A stretch of 64,000 nt of DNA, from positions 68,108 to 132,107 of the forward strand of contig JAUJMS010000007.1 of assembly GCA_030446745.1 (NCBI GenBank), given 5' to 3'. Source of the stretch: Egibacteraceae bacterium (lineage in GTDB: Bacteria > Actinomycetota > Nitriliruptoria > Euzebyales > Egibacteraceae). Position numbers and translations under genes: made by a program. This document shows positions 35,198 to 43,418 of this stretch, in pieces; within the stretch, counting starts at the first letter, position 1; each line of letters begins with the position of its first letter. The notes below the pieces were generated by a model, which saw only the letters and a program-made list of their open reading frames with translations, had not been told where the DNA came from and searched no databases.

Positions 35198-36325
35198 GTG
35201 CGCAGAAGCTTTGTGGTGCTGCTCGTGGCGGTCGTCGTTGCCACTGTTGCTCCGGTAGGTGCGAGCACCGCGGCGTGGACACCGACCTACACCGCGGGCG
35301 TCTCGATGCCGAACGTGCCGTCGTTGAACGCCTTCAGGGACGGTTCGGTGTTCGCGGTCATCGACGGCTATCGCGTCACACGCAGCCGTGACGGCGGAGT
35401 GACGTGGACGGCCAGCCTCGAGCAGCCGACCAACGGTGGCGGCTTCCAGATGCCTCTGAGCATGGCCACGCCCAACATCGGCTACGCGGCCAGCGCGAGC
35501 TTCCTGTCACGGACGCGCGACGGAGCCGAGACGTGGCGGAACGTCCGAGTACCGTTCGTGACGAAAAGCCACAGCGAGTCGATCGAGGCGCTCGCCACTA
35601 CCGACCGCGGCAGAACCGTCGTGCTCGCCAAAAACGGGTTCGAGTTCGTCGACGAGGCGGGGCCCCAGCATCTGCAAGGCTGTCCCGACATGCTGCGGTC
35701 CACGCCTATCCAGGTCACGCGCAACGCCGGACGCACGTGGCAGCGGTCCGACCTCGGGTTCCCGTCCCAGCCTCGAGCGGTAGAGATGCATGACCGCCTG
35801 CGCGGCACGCTCCTGGTCTTCCCGAAGAAGTACGAGCCGCCGGTCAAAGCCGAGGACGGTGGGTGCGCCAGCGGTAGCGGCGAGCGGCTCACGCGCATCC
35901 GAGTGATGACGACCGTTGACGGAGGTCGGACTTGGCGGCGGAGCTTCGCGTGTTCCACGGCCTGCGCTGCTACATGGGTCAACGACCGGCGGCTCGTGGT
36001 CGCCGAGACCGACGGATCACTTCATGTCAGCGACGACCGGGGTGCCTCGTACCGACGCCTCGGTACCGTGTTCACGGCCGCCGACGGCGAGCGCAAGTTC
36101 CTGCACGCGATCGACTTCGCCACGCGTAAGGTCGGCTACGCCGCCGTGTACGGCAACGGGACCTACCGAACCGCCGACGGAGGGCGGACATGGGCCCTCG
36201 AGCGCATGGAGCCGGGTGAGGTCGGTGTCGGATTGTTCAACGTCAACGACGTGGCGGCTGTCGGATCCGCCGGCGCGGTGGCTGCGAGCACAACCGCATT
36301 GAGTACACGTCAAACGCTCCCCTAA
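35198..36325 (+). CDS. Secreted BNR/Asp-box beta-propeller protein
   Basis: The 375-residue protein starts at GTG 35198 with a Sec signal (RRSFVVLLVAVVVATVAPVGAST). The mature part has six or so Asp-box repeats: SRDGGVTW, TRDGAETW, TRNAGRTW, TVDGGRTW, SDDRGASY and TADGGRTW. That is the pattern of sialidase-like or Ycf48-like propellers. No sialidase arginine triad is evident, so a binding or structural role outside the cell is more likely than hydrolysis. The track start at 34961 overruns the upstream region and would place 79 residues before the signal peptide. Confidence 0.78.
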   Translation: MRRSFVVLLVAVVVATVAPVGASTAAWTPTYTAGVSMPNVPSLNAFRDGSVFAVIDGYRVTRSRDGGVTWTASLEQPTNGGGFQMPLSMATPNIGYAASASFLSRTRDGAETWRNVRVPFVTKSHSESIEALATTDRGRTVVLAKNGFEFVDEAGPQHLQGCPDMLRSTPIQVTRNAGRTWQRSDLGFPSQPRAVEMHDRLRGTLLVFPKKYEPPVKAEDGGCASGSGERLTRIRVMTTVDGGRTWRRSFACSTACAATWVNDRRLVVAETDGSLHVSDDRGASYRRLGTVFTAADGERKFLHAIDFATRKVGYAAVYGNGTYRTADGGRTWALERMEPGEVGVGLFNVNDVAAVGSAGAVAASTTALSTRQTLP

Positions 36326-36456
36326 CGCCGCGTCGCCCGCCCCAATTGCCAGCCGCCTGACGGTGGCCGGTATCGCTGACGGCACATCCCTCCAGACGCC
36401 GAAGGTAGTCGTCGAGGTTGGGCTGTGTCGTGGCGCCCCCCGCTAGCCTGGACGGC

Positions 36457-37311
36457 ATGGTCGAGTTGCTGCACTGGGTCACGAGCCCTCCTGCGTTGCG
36501 ACGCCCCGTGCTGATCGTGGCGCTGGAGGGATTCGTCGACGCGGGCGTCGTCGCCGCCACCGCGGGCGCGTTCCTGCGTCACCGCTGGCAGTCCGAGCCG
36601 TTCGCGCGCTTCGACCGCGACGCGCTGATCGACTACCGGGCGCGGCGGCCCACGGCGGTGGTCGACGCGGGGCGCCTGCGGCGCGTCGAGTGGCCCGACG
36701 TCGAGGTGTTCGCCGCGACCGTCGACGGCCCGCGCGACGCGACCCTGCTGCTCGGCCCCGAGCCCGACATGCGCTGGAACGCCTTCGCCGACGCCACCGT
36801 GGCCCTGTGCCGCCAGCTCGGCGTCGACGTGGTGCTCGGCCTCGGCGCCTATCCCGCCGCCACGCCGCACACCCGCCCCATCCGCATTCTCAAGGCCACC
36901 AACTCCGTCGCGGGCGATCTCGTGCCGGAGGCCGGCGACATCTCCGGCTACACCGGTCCGGTCGGTGCCGGCACCGCGTTGCAGGACGCGCTCGCGGCCG
37001 CCGGCATCCCGGCGGTCGGCCTGTGGGCGGAGGTGCCGCACTACATCGCCGGGTCGCCGAACCCAGCCGGCGCCCTCGCGCTGGTGCGGCTGCTCGCGGC
37101 GACGCTGCACACCGAGGTCGACACGACCGAGCTCGAGGCCGCCGCCAAGCTCCACGACGAGCAGGTCGCCGAGGCGGTCGCCGAGCATCCCGACGCAGGC
37201 GAGATGGTGACGGCGCTCGAGGCGCTGTACGACCAGGGAGGCCACGAGGACGGCCTGCCGTCCGGCGAAGCGATCGCCGCCGAGATCGAGCGGTTCCTGC
37301 GCCAGCAGTGA
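36457..37311 (+). CDS. PAC2 family protein (proteasome assembly chaperone-like)
   Basis: The 284-residue protein shows the PAC2 pattern: RPVLIVALEGFVDAGVVAATAGAFL, ARFDRDALIDYRARRP, LLLGPEPDMRWNAFADATVALC, GLGAYPAATPHTRP, and VGLWAEVPHYIAGSPNPAGALALVRLL. In eukaryotes PAC2 helps assemble the 20S proteasome. In Actinobacteria the family co-occurs with proteasomes but its role is not established. TAGCCT ends 7 bases before ATG 36457, a leaderless arrangement. Bpa is encoded 1.3 kb downstream, so a proteasome link is plausible. Confidence 0.85.
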   Translation: MVELLHWVTSPPALRRPVLIVALEGFVDAGVVAATAGAFLRHRWQSEPFARFDRDALIDYRARRPTAVVDAGRLRRVEWPDVEVFAATVDGPRDATLLLGPEPDMRWNAFADATVALCRQLGVDVVLGLGAYPAATPHTRPIRILKATNSVAGDLVPEAGDISGYTGPVGAGTALQDALAAAGIPAVGLWAEVPHYIAGSPNPAGALALVRLLAATLHTEVDTTELEAAAKLHDEQVAEAVAEHPDAGEMVTALEALYDQGGHEDGLPSGEAIAAEIERFLRQQ

Positions 37312-37347
37312 CGCGGCCTGTCTGCCGACGCCGCCAGGCCCTGCGGT

Positions 37348-37734
37348 CTAGCGGCGCAGGTTCATCAGGCGCACGGTGCCCGAGGCCACCAGCGCCCCGT
37401 CGGTGTCGCTGACCTCGACGCGCCACAGCTGCAGGCTGCGCCCGCGTTGGACCGGCAGCGCCTCGACGTGCAACGTGCCGTCGCTGACCGAGCGCAGAAA
37501 GTCGGTGTGGTTGGCGACGCCGACCGCGACGCCGTCGCCGGCCAGCCACAGGTTCGCCCCGATGCTCGCGGTGGTCTCGACCACCGTGGCGTAGACGCCG
37601 CCGTGGACGATGCCGTGGGGTTGGTGCAGGTGCGGGGCGACGGGGACGGTCGCGACGACCCGCTCGCCGCTCGCTTCCACCACCGACGTTCCGACCAGCT
37701 CGTCGAAGGGGCTGACGGCGGGCTCGGTGTCCAT
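37348..37734 (-). CDS. PaaI-type hotdog-fold thioesterase
   Basis: The 128-residue protein has the hotdog motif HQPHGIVHGGVYATVVETTASIGANLWL. HGG and a following acidic residue mark the PaaI/4HBT active site, and the strand VGVANHTDFLRSV follows. It hydrolyses an acyl-CoA thioester whose acyl group is unknown. ATG 37734 follows TACGCT by 6 bases. It is divergent from the thioredoxin-like gene and convergent with the PAC2 gene. Confidence 0.83.
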   Translation of the reverse strand: MDTEPAVSPFDELVGTSVVEASGERVVATVPVAPHLHQPHGIVHGGVYATVVETTASIGANLWLAGDGVAVGVANHTDFLRSVSDGTLHVEALPVQRGRSLQLWRVEVSDTDGALVASGTVRLMNLRR

Positions 37735-37772
37735 CGCCGCAGCGTAGTGGCGGTCACGGCATCATCGGCGCC

Positions 37773-38612
37773 ATGAGCGACCACACCGCCAGCGCCCCGT
37801 CGATCGACGACGTCGACGAGTCGAGCTTCGCCACCGCGGTCGTCGAGGCCAGTCACACCCGGCCGGTCGTCGTCGACTTCTGGGCGGCGTGGTGCGCCCC
37901 GTGCCGACAGCTGTCGCCGCTGCTGGAGCGCGTCGCCGCCCGCCACGCCGACGACGTCGCGGTCGTCAAGGTCGACGTCGACGCGGCACCGCGACTCGCC
38001 GCCCGCTACCGCGTCCAGGGCATCCCGTCGGTGAAGGCGTTCCGCGATGGGGCGGTCGTCGCCGAGTTCACCGGGCTGCAGCCCGAGGCCGCCGTGGAGC
38101 GCTTCTTCGCGGCGCTGGCGCCGACGCCCGCCGACCGGCTCGCCGCCCAGGCCGAGACCGCCCCGCCCACCGAGCAAGAAGCACTGTTGCGTGCGGCGCT
38201 GGAGGAACAGCCCGACCATCCGGCGGCGTGCGTCGCGCTCGCGCGCCTCCTGCGGGACCGGGGCGACGCCGACGAGGCCCGACGCCTGCTCGACCGCGTG
38301 CCCGCCGATGCCGCGGCGCGCCGCCTGTTCGCCGAGTTGCAGCTGTCCGTCGACGCCCCGACCGCCGCCGAGCTCGACGACCTGCGGTCGCATGCCGCGG
38401 CCGGCGACGGCGATGCGCGCCTCGCGCTGGGCCGCGCGCTCGCCGCTGGCGGCGACGCGGCGGCGGCCCTGCCGGTGCTGATCGACGCCGTGCGCGAGCC
38501 CGCGACCCGCGACGCGGCCCGCGCCGCCGTGCTCGAGGTGTTCGCCGTCCTCGGCGACGACAGCGACCTCGTTCGGGCCTGGCGGCCCCGGCTCGCCTCG
38601 GCGCTGTTCTAG
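37773..38612 (+). CDS. Thioredoxin-TPR protein (CnoX/YbbN-like)
   Basis: The 279-residue protein has a thioredoxin domain (residues about 10-110) with VVVDFWAAWCAPCRQLSPLLERVA (CAPC) and the cis-Pro strand YRVQGIPSVKAFRDG. A TPR-like helical region follows (EEQPDHPAACVALARLLRDRGDADEARRLLDRVPADAAARRLFAEL). E. coli CnoX of this layout protects proteins against oxidation and hands them to chaperonins. No signal peptide, so cytosolic. Both active-site residues are Cys, unlike the selenoprotein. Confidence 0.85.
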   Translation: MSDHTASAPSIDDVDESSFATAVVEASHTRPVVVDFWAAWCAPCRQLSPLLERVAARHADDVAVVKVDVDAAPRLAARYRVQGIPSVKAFRDGAVVAEFTGLQPEAAVERFFAALAPTPADRLAAQAETAPPTEQEALLRAALEEQPDHPAACVALARLLRDRGDADEARRLLDRVPADAAARRLFAELQLSVDAPTAAELDDLRSHAAAGDGDARLALGRALAAGGDAAAALPVLIDAVREPATRDAARAAVLEVFAVLGDDSDLVRAWRPRLASALF

Positions 38613-38624
38613 TAGGGTGCGCCG

Positions 38625-39101
38625 ATGCCTGACGAGATCGAGATCCTCCCCGGCGACCAGGCGGCCGTGGACGAGGGCCCCAAGAGCGCCATCACCGAGC
38701 CGAGCAAGCTCATGCGCATCGCGGTGATGCTGCGGGAGCTGCAAGGGGAGGTGCGCCGAGCGTCGCCGGACCAGGCGGGGCGCGACCGGCTGCGCACCGT
38801 CCACGAGCGCGCGCTGCACGAGCTGTGCGACGTCTTGTCGCCCGACCTGCAGGACGAGCTGCGCGACCTGACCCTGCCGTTCGAGGACGGGACGCCCACC
38901 GAGTCCGAGATCCTCATCTCGCAGGCGCAGCTCGTCGGCTGGCTCGAAGGGCTGTTCCAGGGAATCCAGGTCACGCTGTTCAACCAGCAGGCCCAGGCGC
39001 GCGCCCAGTTCGAGCAGATGCGCCGCCGCGGCCTGCCGCCGGGCAGCAGCCCCGACGACGGTGGCGACGAGCGGCCCACGAGCACCGGTCAGTACCTGTA
39101 G
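38625..39101 (+). CDS. bpa: Bacterial proteasome activator Bpa (DUF2587)
   Basis: The 158-residue helical protein matches mycobacterial Bpa (Rv3780): EPSKLMRIAVMLRELQGEVRRASPD, LHELCDVLSPDLQDELRDLTLPFEDG and ILISQAQLVGWLEGLFQGIQVTLFNQQAQARAQFEQM. It ends in GQYL, the HbYX-like tail that docks into the 20S alpha ring. Bpa forms a 12-mer that opens the proteasome gate without ATP. The genome must therefore encode a 20S proteasome, which is outside the window. TAGGGT ends 6 bases before ATG 38625. Confidence 0.93.
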   Translation: MPDEIEILPGDQAAVDEGPKSAITEPSKLMRIAVMLRELQGEVRRASPDQAGRDRLRTVHERALHELCDVLSPDLQDELRDLTLPFEDGTPTESEILISQAQLVGWLEGLFQGIQVTLFNQQAQARAQFEQMRRRGLPPGSSPDDGGDERPTSTGQYL

Positions 39102-39169
39102 CGGGTCTTCGTTTCGCGGCGCGCTCGGTCGCGGCTATCGTGACCGCGCCGGACGGTCGAGGAGTCGCG

Positions 39170-39523
39170 ATGGGGCGGGCGAAGCAGCTGTGGGAGGAAC
39201 TCGGCGCGGCGATGGAGCGCGCCGACGCCGACGCGATCGTCGAGCTGTACGCCGCCGACGCGGTGTGGCTCGAGCCGCACAACCCGCCGCACGAGACGAA
39301 CCTGCTCATCCAGGCGTACCTCAAGGACTGGCTGCTGGCGCGCGAGAGCGTCGATGTCAACGTCAAGCGCATGCTCGAGTCCGACGACGGGCGCACCGTG
39401 GCGGTGGAGTGGGCGGTGTCCTACACCGCCGCCGGCCGCCGCTGGAACGACCTGCCCCGCTCGACTTGGCTCGAGGTCGACGAGGCCGCCGACGCCATCC
39501 GCTACCAGCGCGACTACTACTGA
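39170..39523 (+). CDS. SnoaL-like / NTF2-fold protein
   Basis: The 117-residue protein has the small alpha+beta barrel pattern of SnoaL-like proteins: AMERADADAIVELYAADAVWLEPHNPPHETNLLIQAYLKDWL, then alternating strands (VDVNVKRMLESDDGRTVAVEWAVSYTAAGRRW). These serve as isomerases, hydrolases or ligand binders; the residues do not fix an activity. A GAGGAG ribosome site precedes ATG 39170. It overlaps the convergent thioesterase gene by 7 bases. Confidence 0.78.
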   Translation: MGRAKQLWEELGAAMERADADAIVELYAADAVWLEPHNPPHETNLLIQAYLKDWLLARESVDVNVKRMLESDDGRTVAVEWAVSYTAAGRRWNDLPRSTWLEVDEAADAIRYQRDYY

Positions 39524-40236
39524 CCGCGCCGCGGGGCGCCGCCGTCGGCCACGACCCCGGTCCGGTCGTCGGGCACAACTGCTGAGGCCTGGTCGTCGGG
39601 CGCGAGCCCGAGACGCTCCGGCGGGATGGCGATGAACAGCCCCTCGGCGTCGCAGAGCACCTGCTCGCCGGCGGTCATCTCCGCGCGCATGAGCAGTTTG
39701 CGTCCCGTGCGCTCAGCGAGCCACGCGCGGACCGACACGTCGGCCCCGACGGGCACCGGCGCGCGGTAGTTCACCGTCAGGCGGCCGGTGAACGCGGGAA
39801 CGCGGTACAGCACGAGCACGTAGCCCATCACGTCGTCGAAGACCGCCGCCACGACGCCGCCGTGCGCGCGTCGCGGGGCGCCCTCGAACGCCGGGCCGAG
39901 GTTGAGGTCGGCGACCGCCTCGTCGCCCTCCCGCCGGACGTGGATGGCGACCCCCATCGGGTTGGCCTGGCCAGACACGACGCACTCCGGGAAGTGGCTC
40001 ATCGCCGCGCCGTCGGCGGGCGGCTGCTCCCACAGCCGCCGCTTCATCGACTCGATGGGGCGGCTGCGCGCCGTCCCCTGCTCGACCGTGGCGGCCGTCG
40101 CGTCGGCGAGCTCGGCGATGCGGTGGAGCAGCGCCGGGTCCGCCTCGTGACCGACCACCGCGTGGCCGAGGCGGCGCAGCGCGGCGGCGGCGCGCTCGCG
40201 CGGAGCGGCGGGGGCGAACGGTGTCGCGTCGCTCAC
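39517..40236 (-). CDS. Hotdog-fold thioesterase (PaaI-like) with helical N-terminal extension
   Basis: The 239-residue protein has an extension of about 90 residues (RERAAAALRRLGHAVVGHEADPALLHRIAELAD). The hotdog domain follows with ECVVSGQANPMGVAIHVRREGD and RRAHGGVVAAVFDDVMGYVL, where HGG and the acidic FDD resemble the 4HBT active site. It is larger than the thioesterase at 37348 and resembles mycobacterial long PaaI-like proteins. GTG 40236 overlaps the TGA of the HAD gene (GTGA). Confidence 0.8.
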   Translation of the reverse strand: MSDATPFAPAAPRERAAAALRRLGHAVVGHEADPALLHRIAELADATAATVEQGTARSRPIESMKRRLWEQPPADGAAMSHFPECVVSGQANPMGVAIHVRREGDEAVADLNLGPAFEGAPRRAHGGVVAAVFDDVMGYVLVLYRVPAFTGRLTVNYRAPVPVGADVSVRAWLAERTGRKLLMRAEMTAGEQVLCDAEGLFIAIPPERLGLAPDDQASAVVPDDRTGVVADGGAPRRGQ

Positions 40237-41138
40237 GCGGCGGGCTGCAAGCGCCGCAGCCGGACGCGCGCCACTCGCTCGCGGCCCCGCCGGACGCGCC
40301 CGACGCGCTCGTGACCGGGCACGGCGCCACCGACGCTGCCGTGCGGCCGGCGCTGGTACAGCACCCACCCCGCCAACGCGACGGCCCCCAGCCCGGCGCC
40401 CGCGACGACCTCCGGCGGCGGCTTCGGCACGGTGGACAGCCGGCTGCGCAGCGCCACCGGCCGGTTGAAGTCGGTCAGCGTCCAATCCCGGTCGCGGGCC
40501 ACGCGGCGCAGCTCGCGGTCAGGGTTCACGGCGACGGGGTGGCCGACGGCCTCGAGCATCGGCAGGTCGGTGACCGAGTCCGAGTACGCGTAGCTCGCCG
40601 CGAGGTCGAGCCCGCGAGCCTCCGCCTCGGCGCGGATCGCGACCGCCTTCGACTCGCCGTAGCAGTAGAACGCAAGCGTGCCGTCGTAGCAGCCGTCGGC
40701 GTCCAGCCCTGGCTGGGTCGCGATGACGTGCGGCACGCCGAGGTACTCGGCCAGCGGTTTGACGACCTCGACGCCCGAGGACGACACGAGGTACAGGTCG
40801 CGACCGGCGCCGCGGTGCTCCGCAAACAGCTCGAGCGCCTCCTCGTAGATCAGCGGGTCGATGGTCTCCTGCAGCGTCTCACGCACGAGGCGCTGCACCC
40901 GTTCGGCGTTCCACCCACGCGTCAGCTCGAGCAGCGCGACGCGTGACCGCTCCATGCGCGCCTCGTTGGCCCCGAGCAGCTGGTACGCCAGCTGCGCGTA
41001 CGCCCCCTTGACCACCACCGCCGGCGAGATGAGCCCCTCGCGGTACAGCGGGCGACCGAACGCCAAGGTCGACGACTTCGCCACGACGGTCTTGTCGAGG
41101 TCGAAGAACGCGGCAGCGCGCAGGGCGTCGTCAGCCAT
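40233..41138 (-). CDS. HAD-IB family hydrolase (SerB-like)
   Basis: The 301-residue protein has HAD motif I FFDLDKTVVAKSS, motif II YLVSSSGVEVV, and motif III/IV YAYSDSVTDLPMLEAVGHPVAVNPD. A hydrophobic C-terminal helix (VVAGAGLGAVALAGWVLY) and a basic tail may tether it to the membrane. The same HAD-IB gene sits beside the Ssd/Tad locus in M. tuberculosis (Rv3661). ATG 41138 follows TACGCT by 6 bases. Substrate unknown; phosphoserine-like or lysophospholipid phosphates are possibilities. Confidence 0.86.
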   Translation of the reverse strand: MADDALRAAAFFDLDKTVVAKSSTLAFGRPLYREGLISPAVVVKGAYAQLAYQLLGANEARMERSRVALLELTRGWNAERVQRLVRETLQETIDPLIYEEALELFAEHRGAGRDLYLVSSSGVEVVKPLAEYLGVPHVIATQPGLDADGCYDGTLAFYCYGESKAVAIRAEAEARGLDLAASYAYSDSVTDLPMLEAVGHPVAVNPDRELRRVARDRDWTLTDFNRPVALRSRLSTVPKPPPEVVAGAGLGAVALAGWVLYQRRPHGSVGGAVPGHERVGRVRRGRERVARVRLRRLQPAA

Positions 41139-41322
41139 CACCGCAGCGTAGCCGCTGCCCTGTCTGCGGCCGCGGTGGCGCCGGCGGCGGCGTGGGGGCG
41201 GCGGGAGGCGCGCGCGTGTCGGACGGATGTCCACAGCGGCGGCGACCCGCGAATCCCACGCCAACCCTGCGGCCCGTAGCGTCGCCTGCGTCGTCGCCAG
41301 CCGGGCCGGGAGAGGAGGTGGC

Positions 41323-42237
41323 ATGGTCCGCATGGAGGCACTGCCGGTCAGCGTCGAGCTGCCAGGGGTGCTCGCCGCCGAGGTCGCCGCGTTCGTCGAG
41401 GACGAGGCCGGCTGGCAGGTCGTCGGCGCGGGCGGGGCGTTGGCCCCGGTGCTGACCATCGCCGGGCGACCCGACGCCGGACCGCGCTGCGTCGTCGTCA
41501 CCGACGGGGCGCCGCCGGCGGAGCTCGTCGCCGACGCGCTGCTCGCCGGAGCGCTCGACGTCGTGGCGTGGCCGGCCGAGCGCCAGCGCCTGCTGGAGGC
41601 GCCGTTGCGCGTCCGGGGCACCCAGGATCCCGCCGCCGCCCCGCCGGTGTTCCGCATCGCCGGCGTCTGCGGCGGTGCCGGCACGTCGACGGTGGCGCTG
41701 GCGGTCGCGGGACTTGTGGCCTGGGCGGGAGGTCGCGCGCTCGTGGTCGGCGGCGACGACCTGCTGGCGCTGGCGGGACTGGACGCCTGGGCCGGCCCCG
41801 GCGCCGTCGAGCTGGCCGCACTTGCGCCCGCTGACGCGGCGGCCGAGGTGGCGGCGCTCGCGCGGCCGGTTTCCGCGGTCGACGGCCTGACCGTCCTCGG
41901 CGGCGGCGGCATCGTCGGCGCCACCACCGGATGGCCGGCCGACGTCGTCGTGGCAGACCTGCGCGTTCCGGGTGACGTGCGCGGCGCCGATCTCGCCGTC
42001 GCGCGCTGCGACGGGTCGCTGCGCGTCGCCGCCGGCAGCCACGTTCCGGTCGTCGTAGTGGGGGACGGCCCGCTGGATCGTGCCGCCGCCGGCCGGCTGC
42101 TCGGGCGCACGCCGGTCGGGTGGTTGCCGCACTCGGCGCGCGTGGCACGCGCCGGCGTCGCGGGGCGGGTGCCGTCGGCGCTGCCGGGCTCGTGGCTCGC
42201 GGCGCTGCGCGGCGTGGTCACGCGGGTGCGTCCGTGA
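41323..42237 (+). CDS. ssd: Ssd/CpaE-like MinD-family protein of the Tad locus
   Basis: The 304-residue protein has an N-terminal receiver-like segment (SVELPGVLAAEVAAFVEDEAGW) and a MinD/ParA-type domain with a degenerate deviant Walker A, FRIAGVCGGAGTSTVALAVAG. The loop lacks the lysines of true ATPases, as in septum-site-determining protein Ssd of mycobacteria. It probably localises the pilus machinery or affects division. The ribosome site AGAGGAGG precedes ATG 41323. Its TGA overlaps the next gene's GTG. Confidence 0.8.
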   Translation: MVRMEALPVSVELPGVLAAEVAAFVEDEAGWQVVGAGGALAPVLTIAGRPDAGPRCVVVTDGAPPAELVADALLAGALDVVAWPAERQRLLEAPLRVRGTQDPAAAPPVFRIAGVCGGAGTSTVALAVAGLVAWAGGRALVVGGDDLLALAGLDAWAGPGAVELAALAPADAAAEVAALARPVSAVDGLTVLGGGGIVGATTGWPADVVVADLRVPGDVRGADLAVARCDGSLRVAAGSHVPVVVVGDGPLDRAAAGRLLGRTPVGWLPHSARVARAGVAGRVPSALPGSWLAALRGVVTRVRP

Positions 42238-43418
42238 CGGCGGCTGCGACGGTGGCGGCCGCTTTGGCGGTGCCCGGTGGCGCTGCGTCCGCCGGGGCGC
42301 TGCAGGTGGAGCGCGTCCGCCGGCGGGTCGCCGAGGACCCCCAGCTCGTCAACCGTGACGGGTCGGCTCCGGTGCTGGCGACGGTGCGGTCGGCGGTCGC
42401 CCGGGCGGTCCGCGAGGAGGGCGTGCTGCTGCCAGCGGCGGAGCTCGCCGCGTTGGTCCGCGACCTCGTCGACGCGCTCGCCGGTCTGGGCCCGGTGCAG
42501 CCGCTGCTGCGCGACCCCGCCGTCACCGACGTCATGGTCAACGGCGCCGACGAGGTCTGGGTCGAGCGCGACGGCGTCCTGCAACCCACCGCGATCCGGT
42601 TCCCCGACGCGGCCGCGGTCCACGCTGCGGTCCTGCGGGTCGTGGGGCCGCTCGGTCTGCGCCTGGACCGGGCGCAGCCGTTCGTCGACGCGCGGCTGCC
42701 CGACGGCAGCCGGCTCCACGCGCTGCTGCCGCCGCTCGCGCCCGGCGGACCGGTGGTGACCCTGCGCAAGTTCGCCGCGGTGTCGCACACCTGGGCGGCG
42801 CTCGCCGACACCGGCGCCGTGCCGGAACCCGCCGCTGCGATGCTGCGCGAGGCCGTCGCGGCGCGCCGGGCGGTGGTGTGCTGCGGGCGCACCGGCACCG
42901 GCAAGACGACGCTGCTCAACCTGCTGCTCGGCGAGGTGGGTGCCGACGAGCGCGTCGTCGTCATCGAGGACGCCCCGGAGCTGCGCCCCCGCTGCCCGCA
43001 CGTCGTGCGCCTCGAGACGCGCCCGCCCAACGCCGAGGGCGCCGGCGCGGTGTCGGTGCGCGACCTCGTGCGCCAGTCGCTGCGCATGCGCCCGGACCGG
43101 ATCGTCGTGGGCGAAGTGCGCGGTGTCGAGTTGGTCGACGTGCTCCAGGCGCTGGCCACCGGCCACGAGGGTTGCATGACGACGGTGCACGCCCGTGCCG
43201 CCGAGGAGGCGTTGGTCCGCCTCGAGGGGATGGCGCTGCTCGCGGGGCTGCCGCTGCCGGCCGCGAGGGCGCAGCTGGAGGTGGGCCTCGACGTCGTCGC
43301 CGCGCTCGGGCGCGGCCCCGACGGGCGTCGCGGGCTGGTGCAGGTCGCCGAGGTCACCGCCCGCGGCGGTGACGGGCCGTTGCGCGTGCGCGAGCTGTGG
43401 CGCCGGAGCGCGTGGTGA
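42234..43418 (+). CDS. tadA: TadA/CpaF secretion ATPase
   Basis: The 394-residue protein has the CpaF N-terminal domain (GLGPVQPLLRDPAVTDVMVNGADEVWVERDGVL) and a hexameric ATPase core. Walker A is CCGRTGTGKTTLLNLLL, the Asp box lies in VVVIEDAPELR, Walker B in MRPDRIVVGEVRGVE and the His box in GHEGCMTTVHARAAEEALVRLE. It powers assembly of Flp/Tad pili or pseudopilins from the cytoplasmic side. GTG 42234 and the stop at 43418 both overlap neighbouring genes (GTGA), so the locus is one operon. Confidence 0.9.
   Translation: MTAAATVAAALAVPGGAASAGALQVERVRRRVAEDPQLVNRDGSAPVLATVRSAVARAVREEGVLLPAAELAALVRDLVDALAGLGPVQPLLRDPAVTDVMVNGADEVWVERDGVLQPTAIRFPDAAAVHAAVLRVVGPLGLRLDRAQPFVDARLPDGSRLHALLPPLAPGGPVVTLRKFAAVSHTWAALADTGAVPEPAAAMLREAVAARRAVVCCGRTGTGKTTLLNLLLGEVGADERVVVIEDAPELRPRCPHVVRLETRPPNAEGAGAVSVRDLVRQSLRMRPDRIVVGEVRGVELVDVLQALATGHEGCMTTVHARAAEEALVRLEGMALLAGLPLPAARAQLEVGLDVVAALGRGPDGRRGLVQVAEVTARGGDGPLRVRELWRRSAW

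Noticed and set aside
41227-41322. Upstream extension of the Ssd-like protein
   Set aside because: The extension lacks similarity, while ATG 41323 has a strong ribosome site.
40233-43190. 985-residue minus-strand ORF as one protein
   Set aside because: Only the last 301 residues (HAD hydrolase) are real; the upstream part is antisense to ssd and tadA.
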